This document shows, piece by piece, positions 9,558 to 17,203 of a stretch of DNA of 64,000 nucleotides (positions are counted from its first letter, which is position 1; each line of letters opens with the position of its first letter). Below the pieces are notes generated by a model. The model saw only the letters and a list, made by a program, of their open reading frames with translations, was not told the origin of the DNA and did not search any database. The DNA comes from Kofleriaceae bacterium (GTDB taxonomy: Bacteria > Myxococcota_A > Polyangia > Haliangiales > Haliangiaceae). The stretch is taken from contig JAGPCY010000014.1 in assembly GCA_018057825.1 (NCBI GenBank), positions 124,001-188,000 of the forward strand, given 5' to 3'. Made by a program: the position numbers and the translations under genes.

Positions 9558-10223
9558 TCACCACGGCGTCGTGCCGCCGCGCCAGTGCAGGAACGCGCCG
9601 GTGGTCGCGAGGTCGAGGCGATCGAGCTGGGCCAGGAGCCCGCGCACCGACTCGGCCACCGGGGTCGGCGCGTGGGGCCCGCCCATGTCGGTCTGGGCCC
9701 AGCCGGGATCGAGCACCGCCGAGGCGATGCCGTCGGCCGCCAGGTCGCGGGCCAGGGATCGGCTCGCCATGTTGAGCGCGGCCTTGCTCATCCGGTAGCC
9801 GTACCAGCCGCCGCTGGAGTTGTCGGCGATCGACGCCATCCCCGACGACAGGTGCGCGACCTTCTTGCCGCGGCCGCGGCGCAGCGCCGGCCACAGCGCC
9901 TCGGTGACCCGCAGCGGGCCCAGGGCGTTGGTCGCGAAGGTCGCCGCCAGCGCGTCGTAGTCGAGTCGGCCCAGGGCCTGGCCATCGTCGGGCCACACCC
10001 CGGCGTTGTTGATGAGCACGTCGATCGCGCGGTCGCCGATCGCGGCCGCGAGGTGGGCCACTCCGGCCGCGGTGGCGACGTCGGCGGCGATCACCTCGAC
10101 CCCCAGGTCGCGCGCGCTGTCCGGGTTCCGGACGACGGCGATCGCGGTGTCGCCGCGAGCGGTGAGCTGACGGACCAGCTCGCGGCCCAGGCCACGGCTG
10201 GCGCCGGTGACGACATGCAGCAT
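9558..10223 (-). CDS. Short-chain dehydrogenase/reductase
   Basis: 221 aa. Rossmann cofactor motif VTGASRGLGREL at the N-terminus, NNAG at about residue 75, and active site with a Ser in HLSSGM and YRMSK (Tyr/Lys). C-terminus carries the PGWAQTDMGG turn. Length is typical of classical SDRs; NADP(H) preference is suggested by the Arg after the Gly motif. The ATG at 10223 places the glycine motif at residue 7; longer upstream frames are unsupported. Divergent from the CBS-protein gene. Substrate unknown. Confidence 0.9.
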   Translation of the reverse strand: MLHVVTGASRGLGRELVRQLTARGDTAIAVVRNPDSARDLGVEVIAADVATAAGVAHLAAAIGDRAIDVLINNAGVWPDDGQALGRLDYDALAATFATNALGPLRVTEALWPALRRGRGKKVAHLSSGMASIADNSSGGWYGYRMSKAALNMASRSLARDLAADGIASAVLDPGWAQTDMGGPHAPTPVAESVRGLLAQLDRLDLATTGAFLHWRGGTTPW

Positions 10224-10241
10224 GCGCGATCTGTAGCACCC

Positions 10242-10273
10242 GGTCGCGTGGTCGCGCGGTCGCGCGGTCGCGC
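10242..10273. repeat. Four tandem 8-bp units GGTCGCG[T/C]
   Basis: GGTCGCGT followed by three GGTCGCGC units, exactly in tandem, in the divergent region between the SDR gene and the CBS-protein gene. It could be a simple slipped-strand repeat or a binding array; no evidence favours either. Confidence 0.6.
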
Positions 10274-10353
10274 GGTTGCCCAGCAGGCCGGACGGACCGC
10301 TTTGCGGTACACTCGCCTCCGGCGCCGCCGGTGCGGCTTGGTTCGCGAACGAC

Positions 10354-11673
10354 ATGCTCGACTTCGTCCTGATCTTCGCGCTGGTGGTCGGCAACGGCAT
10401 CTTCGCAGGCGCAGAGATCGCGCTCCTCTCGGTCCGCAAGACCCGGCTGTCCGACTTCATCCGCCGCGGCGACAAGCGCGCGCTGGCGGTGCAATCGCTG
10501 CGCGATCGCCCCGAACGGTTCCTGGCCACGCTCCAGATCGGTCTGACCGTGGTCGGCACCGCGGCCGCGACCTTCGGCGGTGCCCACGGCGCCGGCGCGA
10601 TCGCCGAGATCCTGCGCGACTTCGGCCTGGGCAGCTCGGCCGACACCGTGGCCCTGGCCCTGGTGATCGTCGCGATCTCCTTCGCCGAGCTGATCATCGG
10701 CGAGCTGGTGCCCAAGTCCTTGGCCCTGCGCTACTCCGACACCTTCTCGTTCATCGTCGCGCGCCCGGTGCTGTTCCTGTCGCACGTCATGCGGCCGCTG
10801 GTGTGGTTCCTCACCAGCGTCTCGAACCTGGTGCTGCGGCTGTTCGGCGACAAGACCAACTTCACCGAGGCCCGGCTGTCGCGCGATGAGCTGCAGGAGC
10901 TGGTCGAGGAGGCCGCCAAGACCGGCTCGGTCGACCCCCGGGCCTCGGAGATCGCGTCGCGCGCCCTCGAGTTCGAGGGCGTGTCGGTCGCCGAGGTCAT
11001 GGTGCCGCGCAACCGCGTGGTGGCGCTGCGCAAGGGCGCGCCGGCCGACGAGATCCAGCGGGTGATCCTCGAGGAGGGGCACTCGCGCATGCCGGTCTAC
11101 GACGGCTCGATCGACAACATCGTCGGCTACGTGGTGGCCCGCGACGTCCTGGCCCTGGCCTGGGATCAGGGCCTGGTGCTGTTCACCGACATCTTGCGCC
11201 CGCCCTACGTGGTCGTTGAGCGCACCCGGGCTCTCGATCTCTTGCGCGAGATGCAGCGCCGCCGGGTGCAGATGGCGGTGGTCACCGACGAGCACGGCGG
11301 ACTCGCCGGCCTGGTGACCATCGAGGACCTGATCGAGGAGCTGGTCGGCGACATCTTCAGCGAGGATGACGAGCCCGACACCATGGTCACGCGCGAGCCC
11401 TCCGGCACCGCGATCGTCGAGGGCTGGGCCCCGGTGCGCAAGGTCAACCGCGCCCTCGACCTCGACCTGCCGGTCGGCGCCGATCGCACCACGATCGCCG
11501 GCCTGTGCATGGCCCTGGCCCACTCGATCCCCCAGGCCGGGGAGCGCCTGACCACCGAGGACGGCACCGTGCTCGAGGTGATCGACGCCTCGCCCCGCCG
11601 GGTCCGGCGGGTCCGGCTCCACCCGGTCGGCCAGGGCGTCGCGGCCCCGGCCGCCCCGCCGGCTGAGGCCTGA
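10354..11673 (+). CDS. CNNM/CorC-HlyC family membrane protein with CBS pair
   Basis: 439 aa. Residues 1-180 form the DUF21/CNNM transmembrane domain (MLDFVLIFALVVGNGIFAGAEIAL, split: TM1 at residues 1-20). A tandem CBS (Bateman) module follows at ~205-330 (VMVPRNRVVAL, VVTDEHGGLAGLVTIEDL). The C-terminal CorC_HlyC domain is at ~345-430 (AIVEGWAPVRKVNRALDLDL, RVRRVRLHPV). Homologues act in Mg2+/Co2+ efflux or metal homeostasis in the inner membrane. ATG at 10354 begins exactly at the first membrane segment. A TACACT at 10308-10313 may be part of its promoter, without a good -35. Confidence 0.9.
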   Translation: MLDFVLIFALVVGNGIFAGAEIALLSVRKTRLSDFIRRGDKRALAVQSLRDRPERFLATLQIGLTVVGTAAATFGGAHGAGAIAEILRDFGLGSSADTVALALVIVAISFAELIIGELVPKSLALRYSDTFSFIVARPVLFLSHVMRPLVWFLTSVSNLVLRLFGDKTNFTEARLSRDELQELVEEAAKTGSVDPRASEIASRALEFEGVSVAEVMVPRNRVVALRKGAPADEIQRVILEEGHSRMPVYDGSIDNIVGYVVARDVLALAWDQGLVLFTDILRPPYVVVERTRALDLLREMQRRRVQMAVVTDEHGGLAGLVTIEDLIEELVGDIFSEDDEPDTMVTREPSGTAIVEGWAPVRKVNRALDLDLPVGADRTTIAGLCMALAHSIPQAGERLTTEDGTVLEVIDASPRRVRRVRLHPVGQGVAAPAAPPAEA

Positions 11674-11715
11674 GCCCGGCGCCCGCCGTCGGCCAACGGT
11701 CGGCGCGCATCGCGG

Positions 11716-11745
11716 TTGTCCCCAGGCGTCGCGGTCCGCTACACT
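11716..11745 (+). promoter_or_regulatory. Sigma70-like promoter for the SPFH-like gene
   Basis: TTGTCC (11716-11721), 18-base spacer, TACACT (11740-11745). The predicted transcription start is within about 5-10 bases of the start codon, so the mRNA would be leaderless or nearly so. It is one of the better -35/-10 matches in this GC-rich window. Confidence 0.55.
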
Positions 11746-11756
11746 TCCCATCCCGC

Positions 11757-12881
11757 ATGGCCATGCTGGTTGCTCGCGACGCGGCGGCTGCCGATCAGCT
11801 CGTGTACCCGTACCCGTTCCCCCTCGGGCCGGCGATCGACGTGTCGTGCTCGAACGACGAGGTGGTCGTGCTGTGTCCGGCCTGGGCGGTCAACGGGCTC
11901 CTCGGACCAGGCCGCCACCAGTGGCAGTCGCCCGAGCCCGGCAAGCCCCTCGCGGTGTACTTCGTCCTGACCGGGCCGGTCGACGTCGACTTCGACATGG
12001 TGACGTCGTTCACGCCGCCGACCACCGGCCTGCCGGTGACGTTGCGGGCCTCGGGCAGCGTCCTCGTCCGGGTCGCCGATCCCGGCATGCTGATCGCGCA
12101 GTTCGTCGGCCTGCCCTTCGATCGGGTCAACGACGGCCTGAAGGCCAGCGTGGCGACCAGCGTCGAGCGCCTGCTCGGCAAGGTCCTGCCGCGCAAGGTC
12201 GCCTTGGCCGGGACGCCGACGATGGTCACCGACCCCGCGATGCGCCCGTCGCTCATCGAGGAGCTGACCAGCTACAACCCGGGCATCGGCGCGGTCTACG
12301 GCCTGCAGTTCGTTCGCTTCGTGTCCCTCGAGGTCGCGCAGGTCGGGCCGGATCTGCAGCCGATCGACGTCGGCGGCTGGTTGAACGCGCGCTCGAGCCC
12401 GGGGCTGGCGCCGCCGCCCGAGGCCGCCGGGTGGGTCAGCGGCCGCGAACCCACCGGGGCCGGCGCCTCGCCGCCCCTCGAGGTCTCCGGCTGGATCGGC
12501 GGCCGCGAGCCGACCGGCACCGGGCCCGCGGTGACCGAGGTGTCGGGCTGGATCGGCGGCCGCGGCGACGATCGCGAGGACGTCACCGCCAAGCACACCA
12601 GCTCGCCGGCCCTGCCCGTCGCCGCCGAGCCGGTCCCCGAGGTCGCGCCCTCACCGCCGGCCCCGACCGCCGTCCCCGCCGTCCCCGCCGCCGCCGCTCC
12701 CTCGACTCCCGCCGAGCCACCCGTCCTGGCCGCGGGGACGCCCGTCCTGGTGTCGATGGCCGACGGCCTGCTCCACGCCGCGACCGTGCGCTCGGCCATG
12801 CAGGGCTACTACGAGCTCGAGATCGGCGGCAGCGATCAGCCGCTGTGGGTCGGGCAGCACCAGGTCACGCCGCAGGTCTAG
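11757..12881 (+). CDS. SPFH/Band 7-like protein with Gly-Trp repeats and a C-terminal Tudor-like segment
   Basis: 374 aa, no signal peptide. Residues ~1-200 match the virion-core/SPFH-like pattern seen in bacterial YdjI-type proteins (AVNGLLGPGRHQWQSPEPG, VRASGSVLVRVADPG-type strands). Residues ~215-275 contain three copies of a [AV][AS]GW[VI][SG]GRE-type unit separated by Pro/Gly linkers. A Pro/Ala-rich linker follows, then a last ~50 residues (VLVSMADGLLHAATV...YELEI) like a small Tudor/agenet barrel. ATG at 11763 is an alternative start. It may scaffold a membrane-associated complex; partner unknown. Its stop is followed directly by the 42-bp element shared with 59720. Confidence 0.7.
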   Translation: MAMLVARDAAAADQLVYPYPFPLGPAIDVSCSNDEVVVLCPAWAVNGLLGPGRHQWQSPEPGKPLAVYFVLTGPVDVDFDMVTSFTPPTTGLPVTLRASGSVLVRVADPGMLIAQFVGLPFDRVNDGLKASVATSVERLLGKVLPRKVALAGTPTMVTDPAMRPSLIEELTSYNPGIGAVYGLQFVRFVSLEVAQVGPDLQPIDVGGWLNARSSPGLAPPPEAAGWVSGREPTGAGASPPLEVSGWIGGREPTGTGPAVTEVSGWIGGRGDDREDVTAKHTSSPALPVAAEPVPEVAPSPPAPTAVPAVPAAAAPSTPAEPPVLAAGTPVLVSMADGLLHAATVRSAMQGYYELEIGGSDQPLWVGQHQVTPQV

Positions 12882-12923
12882 GCACCAAACGGTTCGATAT
12901 GCCTGCTGCGACGCGGATGTGCG
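12882..12923 (+). repeat. 42-bp dispersed element, copy 1
   Basis: Begins GCACCAAACGG and contains ATGCCTGCTGCGACGCGG, then GTGCG. It aligns without gaps to 59720-59761 (GCACCGAACGG, the same 18-bp block, GTGCG). Both copies lie immediately beside a gene end or start and on the same side of a CTCGG/CCGAG tract. It starts directly after the stop codon of the SPFH-like gene. Confidence 0.75.
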
Positions 12924-12989
12924 CGCATATCTGGGCGTACGTCCGATGCTCGCTCGTCGTGTAGTCGACTGCACTCCTCGACGCGCTGC

Positions 12990-13149
12990 CTCGGACTCGG
13001 TCTCGGACTCGGTTTCGGTCTCGGACTCGGTCTCGGTCTCGGACTCGGTCTCGGACTCGGACTCGGTCTCGGCCTCGGACTCGGTCTCGGACTCGGTCTC
13101 GGCCTCGGACTCGGACTCGGTCTCGGCCTCGGTCTCGGCCTCGGTCTCG
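12990..13149. repeat. Hexanucleotide tract A, (CTCGGN)n
   Basis: About 160 bases of CTCGG followed by A, T or C, six-base periodic with almost no interruption, in the convergent gap between the SPFH-like gene and the lipoprotein operon. The gap 12882-13257 otherwise holds only the 42-bp element and about 100 bases of non-repetitive sequence; no gene is seen. Open frames through the tract (SVSDSV-type) are artefacts of the six-base period. Confidence 0.95.
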
Positions 13150-13257
13150 TCATCGATACCCCCTGCGACCGCCTGGATCGCGGAGTCTCGTCGTCCGGTG
13201 GCGCTAGCTGGTCGGCATAGGCGGCATCGGGACTCGCACGTAGCTCACCGCGACCTC

Positions 13258-13612
13258 CTACTCGACCTCGACCCAGACCGGCTGATCCCCCGCATCGGCC
13301 GGCCAGGCCGACACCAGGGCCTGGACCGTGGCTGTCCTCGGCAACGTCACCCGATGCGCCGCGTCTGGACGCGTCGCAAGCCGAACCCAGCCCAGCGGGT
13401 TGCGATAGCCCACGAGCCCGAGCATCAGCCCCGTGAACGCGTCCATGTCGACCGCGCGGCAGCCACACGCCGCCAGCTCCGCCAGCATTCGCTCCTCTTG
13501 CTCCGGTTGGCGCTCGGTCTGCCCCTCGTCCACCACCGTCACGCCCGCCATCACCGCCCCTGGGCACCCAGGGGCCGCTCGCGTCAGGGCCTCTTTGGTC
13601 AGCGCCGTCCAC
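13258..13612. repeat. Near-identical ~355-bp segment, copy 1 (second copy at 14307-14664)
   Basis: Covers the 3' third of both tandem lipoprotein genes in direct orientation, about 1.05 kb apart. Differences are isolated single bases (for example at the codons giving Gly/Glu and Ala/Gly). Similarity falls off sharply upstream of the MWTALTKEALTRAAP codons. Confidence 0.85.
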
Positions 13613-14187
13613 ATGTCGCGTGTGGCACGAATCTCGTCGATGGCAGCCCGCACCCAACCAGTGGGCACCACCGGCGGGTCGTAGCTCGCCGCGTAGCGCC
13701 CATTGTCGACCAGCAACCGCAGGTCGAACTGTCGCCCAAGGTGCTGCTCGGAACGGGCGATGACGCTCCTCGCCAGCGCCAGGTTCGCCAGAGTTGTCTC
13801 TCGGTCGGGGTGCATGAGCAGCACGCCGGACGAGTAGTCTGCGAGCACGGTGGTGAGCCGGTCGACGGTTGCAGACAGCCACGGCTCCTCAAGACGCACC
13901 CAGTAGTCCATGACATTCCACGCGACCCCCTTGTTGTTCATCGCGTAGTACGGGGCCTCGAACTCATCCAGTGGCGCAACCTGCCGCGGCGGAACAGCCG
14001 TCCGGTGCGAGCGCCCGAGCCGCGGCGACCCTTCTCGCGGCGAGACCGCCAGGTGGTCGCGCAGCGTCGCCAGTCGCTCCGAACACTGATCACGACGAAC
14101 GCTACCAACACGATCCGATGGACTCTGGTCTCGCGAACAGGCGAAACCCAGCGTCGCGCACACTGCAAACAAGAATATGGAACGCAT
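13258..14187 (-). CDS. Lipoprotein of unknown function, downstream paralogue
   Basis: 309 aa. Signal MRSIFLFAVCATLGFAC with lipobox GFAC, then CSRDQ. The start ATG at 14187 is preceded by GAGGTGAG. The N-terminal ~190 residues differ from the neighbour at 14307-15233 but are alignable (E.P.LSATVDRL..., LLMHPDRETTLANLALAR versus LLYPDARTTTERLALAR). The last ~117 residues are almost identical (two substitutions). No enzyme motif is recognised; a CGCR motif near residue 230 is conserved in both. Last gene of the four-gene unit, 119 bases after its paralogue. Likely envelope-anchored partner of the two large upstream proteins (inference). Confidence 0.8.
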   Translation of the reverse strand: MRSIFLFAVCATLGFACSRDQSPSDRVGSVRRDQCSERLATLRDHLAVSPREGSPRLGRSHRTAVPPRQVAPLDEFEAPYYAMNNKGVAWNVMDYWVRLEEPWLSATVDRLTTVLADYSSGVLLMHPDRETTLANLALARSVIARSEQHLGRQFDLRLLVDNGRYAASYDPPVVPTGWVRAAIDEIRATRDMWTALTKEALTRAAPGCPGAVMAGVTVVDEGQTERQPEQEERMLAELAACGCRAVDMDAFTGLMLGLVGYRNPLGWVRLATRPDAAHRVTLPRTATVQALVSAWPADAGDQPVWVEVE

Positions 14188-14306
14188 CGTCGACCACTCA
14201 CCTCGAGAACAACGAACATCGACCGGTTGGCGCTCTACAAGCTCGGGGCCGGCGGGACAAGCGAGTCGCCTCATGGAGCCGTCAGCGTGACGCACACCGC
14301 GACCAC

Positions 14307-15233
14307 CTACTCGACCTCGACCCAGACCGGCTGATCCCCCGCGTCGGCCGGCCAGGCCGACACCAGGGCCTGGACCGTGGCCGTCCTCGGCAACGTCACC
14401 CGATGCGCTGCGTCTGGACGCGTCGCCAGCCGAACCCAGCCCAGCGGGTTGCGATAGCCCACGAGCCCGAGCATCAGCCCCGTGAACGCGTCCATGTCGA
14501 CCCCGCGGCAGCCACACGCCGCCAGCTCCGCCAGCATTCGCTCCTCTTGCTCCGGTTGGCGTTCGGTCTGCCCCTCGTCCACCACCGTCACGCCGGCCAT
14601 CACCGCCTCCGGACACCCAGGGGCCGCTCGCGTCAGGGCCTCCTTGGTCAGAGCGGTCCACATCTCTCCGGTGGACCGAATGTCTGCGATTCGCTCGCGA
14701 GCCCACCCCGGCGTCGCCTGTGGGATCTCAAAACGCGCGTGGCCACCCCGAACCAACGCCAGCAGCCGAAGGTCCAATGAACGCCCGAGTTGTATCTCCA
14801 CTTGACGCACAAGATCGCGTGCGAGGGCGAGTCTCTCTGTAGTCGTGCGAGCATCTGGATAGAGGAGCAGCAGGCCAGCGTCGTAGTCGCGCCACGAGGC
14901 CGCCAGCCTATCGACCGCCGCGCTCCACTGCGGCTCCGCAAACCCTATCCATCGCTCCCATCCCCACCAAGCGACGCCTTCGTTGGTCATGGTGAACAGT
15001 GGCGCGTCCGATCCCCCCACTCGAGACCATGGATCCTTCGTCTCGGCACCCCGATGGAACCGCGATGACCGAACGATGGCTTCGCGAGGAGCGTCAGCTA
15101 TCAGCGCCGCCAGACGATCGCTCGCTGCGGCACATCGATTCTGGGGGAGCGCCTCGGGATTCGTTCGCTCGACCGGCTTGTCGCGCGAGCACGCAACGAA
15201 GATCGCGATAAAAAAGAGACAGAGACGCCGCAT
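14307..15233 (-). CDS. Lipoprotein of unknown function, upstream paralogue
   Basis: 308 aa. Signal MRRLCLFFIAIFVAC with lipobox FVAC. GAAGAGG upstream supports the ATG at 15233, which lies two bases past the stop of the 643-aa gene, so it is cotranslated with it. The C-terminal ~117 residues match the tandem paralogue with two changes, and the DNA over that stretch differs at only scattered positions, including a few bases past the stop, whereas N-terminal halves have diverged. This points to recent gene conversion. No known domain recognised. Confidence 0.8.
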   Translation of the reverse strand: MRRLCLFFIAIFVACSRDKPVERTNPEALPQNRCAAASDRLAALIADAPREAIVRSSRFHRGAETKDPWSRVGGSDAPLFTMTNEGVAWWGWERWIGFAEPQWSAAVDRLAASWRDYDAGLLLLYPDARTTTERLALARDLVRQVEIQLGRSLDLRLLALVRGGHARFEIPQATPGWARERIADIRSTGEMWTALTKEALTRAAPGCPEAVMAGVTVVDEGQTERQPEQEERMLAELAACGCRGVDMDAFTGLMLGLVGYRNPLGWVRLATRPDAAHRVTLPRTATVQALVSAWPADAGDQPVWVEVE

Positions 15234-15235
15234 GT

Positions 15236-17167
15236 CTATACCTCTTCAGGTAGCAGCGGAAAGCCGCCGGCCTCCAGGTAGAGCCCCAGCACGAGCTTGT
15301 AGTAGTCACGATCAGGAACCATGTTCATCTCCCACGGAGGAATCGGAGTCGAACGAAGGCGGTTTCGCGCCTCCACAAGAGCGACATAAGCGTCAGCCAA
15401 CGCCTCCCAGGCTGCGACGCCATCACGCTCTCGGATGTTGACAGAGTCAAGAATGCCGCCGCCAATGTCGTATTCGTAGCCGGACTGCGTCGCGATGTAC
15501 GAGTAGATCTCCTGCAATGCGGCCGCCGAGCCCACGGCGCGCATCATTCCCTCGATGGCCCCGCGTACTCGCTCTCCTCTGCTAGAGCGGCCTAGCCGTC
15601 GAGCTTGATGATAGAGAGCCATGCAGTTCGAGTAGGCAAGGGCCCAGTCAAGCCCAAGGAGATCGACCCTTCTGCCCTGGTCAATGTCCGCGTATGAAAC
15701 GATGAACTGAGGATCTAGATCTGTCATGTCCAGGGGGAATCCGGCCAGCATCACCATTCCAGGTGAGTACGCCTCAATTTCGAGGTCGCGACGCCGGGAC
15801 GACGACGCCGCCAGCGCGTGATAGAGCTGCACGAACCCACCCATGAACACGCCATCAATGTGAACGTCGTCTGCGCGCCACGAGATCGACCCGAGACGGT
15901 GGAGCAGCTCGCCTAGGAAGATCGCGGAGCTGAGCGGCAGTTCCGCAGCCTGAATTGCGATCGCCGCGCCGCGACCAACCGCGCGCACCGCCGGCCCCAA
16001 GCGCGACGCGGCCGAGCCCGCCTTCCACAGACCGAGGGCCGCCCCGCGGAGGACGATGCCACCGCGCCGAAGTGCCCCCTGGACCACACCGCGTCCCCAA
16101 CGGATGACCCGGCCTGAGCGCTGCTCGAAGAAGCGCTGGGCGCGATAGATGATCTGGCCGGCCCGCCGCTTGATCTCATCGACGCTCGGCGTGGCCTCGA
16201 CGACGAGCGTGACCTCGAAGTCCATCTCCATGTCGTAACCAGGGAACTGGTGTTCATGCGTGAGGAGAGTCGCCCACTCGACCTCGATCGCCACCGGAAA
16301 CAGTGGCGTCGCTTGCAGGTTGAAGCCGACGTGCAAGCTGCCGTCGTCCGTGGTCACTCCCAGCTCGGTGAGCTTGATGCCGCGGTACTTGATCAGGGCG
16401 AGCTTCGTCGCCGCGTCGAGGCCTTGGGAGAACTCGGGGACGCCGATCTCGGCACCGAGCCGCACCGGCCCAAAAGTCGTCCAGTTCGGAGAACGTGCCC
16501 GCGCCTTCTTCAGCGAGAGGGCCATGAACGCGTGGACCTCCCCCCACGGATATCGCGCCGTCAGGCGCGGCGTGATGCGCACCTGCTCGAGGAGAGCCTT
16601 GATCGCCGCGGATGCCGACGAGGTGAGCTGGTCTGTCAGATCGCGCCACGGCGGTCGCCGTGACTGACCACTGCCTCCAACCTGCGGAACCTGGCTTTGA
16701 GCGCCGGTCGGCAGCGTCGACTGTCCGACTCCGGCACTACTCACACCATCCGGGCCCACACGGAGCGGCCGCGGCGGCGGCGTCAGGCCGCGGGACACCG
16801 GGTCGACGAGCCTGTTGCCCACGGCACGCTGGGCGGGCCCGGTCAGGCGGTCCCCGAGCCCACGGGACGCCGGCGTCGCCATCGTGTTGCCCAACCCGCG
16901 ATCACCGCGAGGGTCGCTTGCGCCGCCACGTCCAGCATCGACCGCGTCCGGGGCGAGGCGCTTGGCCAGCGCCCGCAGAACTTCGCGCTGCGCTTCCGTG
17001 GTCGCGCGCCGGAAGCCAGCGCTCACTGCGGGGTCTCCGATCAGCGCCAGGAGCGCCGCCTCCGCCTCGGCAGAGCTGGCGGACTCGATGTTGGGAAGCG
17101 CATCCACCTGCTCCGTGGAGGCGCCTGATGCGAGCGCGTCGCGCAGTCCCGTTCGAGGTCCTGCCAT
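15236..17167 (-). CDS. 643-aa protein of unknown function in a four-gene operon
   Basis: No signal peptide. Residues ~1-90 are Ala-rich helices. Residues ~95-145 contain about three copies of a short unit (RGLGNTMATPAS, RGLGDRLTGPAQ, RAVGNRLVDPVS). A Pro/Ser linker follows, then a beta-rich block from ~200 to 350 (YPWGEVHAFMALSLKKAR, EFSQGLDAATKLALIKYRG). A segment near ~390-430 (GRGAAIAIQAAELPLSSAIF) is amphipathic or membrane-like. The C-terminus is helical and acidic. ATG at 17167 is chosen over the upstream in-frame codon as the natural MAGPR start. It lies 36 bases after the 1063-aa gene and is coupled to the lipoprotein gene downstream. Not recognised; the modular N-terminus would suit a structural or secreted protein. 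Confidence 0.75.
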   Translation of the reverse strand: MAGPRTGLRDALASGASTEQVDALPNIESASSAEAEAALLALIGDPAVSAGFRRATTEAQREVLRALAKRLAPDAVDAGRGGASDPRGDRGLGNTMATPASRGLGDRLTGPAQRAVGNRLVDPVSRGLTPPPRPLRVGPDGVSSAGVGQSTLPTGAQSQVPQVGGSGQSRRPPWRDLTDQLTSSASAAIKALLEQVRITPRLTARYPWGEVHAFMALSLKKARARSPNWTTFGPVRLGAEIGVPEFSQGLDAATKLALIKYRGIKLTELGVTTDDGSLHVGFNLQATPLFPVAIEVEWATLLTHEHQFPGYDMEMDFEVTLVVEATPSVDEIKRRAGQIIYRAQRFFEQRSGRVIRWGRGVVQGALRRGGIVLRGAALGLWKAGSAASRLGPAVRAVGRGAAIAIQAAELPLSSAIFLGELLHRLGSISWRADDVHIDGVFMGGFVQLYHALAASSSRRRDLEIEAYSPGMVMLAGFPLDMTDLDPQFIVSYADIDQGRRVDLLGLDWALAYSNCMALYHQARRLGRSSRGERVRGAIEGMMRAVGSAAALQEIYSYIATQSGYEYDIGGGILDSVNIRERDGVAAWEALADAYVALVEARNRLRSTPIPPWEMNMVPDRDYYKLVLGLYLEAGGFPLLPEEV

Positions 17168-17203
17168 GGCCCTAGCCCCCCGACCGCGCCACACGGCGCC
17201 AGC

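Noticed and set aside
12990-13149. CRISPR array
   Set aside because: Units are six bases with no spacers; no cas gene nearby.
13258-14706. Longer 482-aa reading of the downstream lipoprotein
   Set aside because: The ATG at 14187 has a ribosome-binding site and a lipoprotein signal; the extra N-terminus would read through the 3' end of the neighbouring gene in a different frame.
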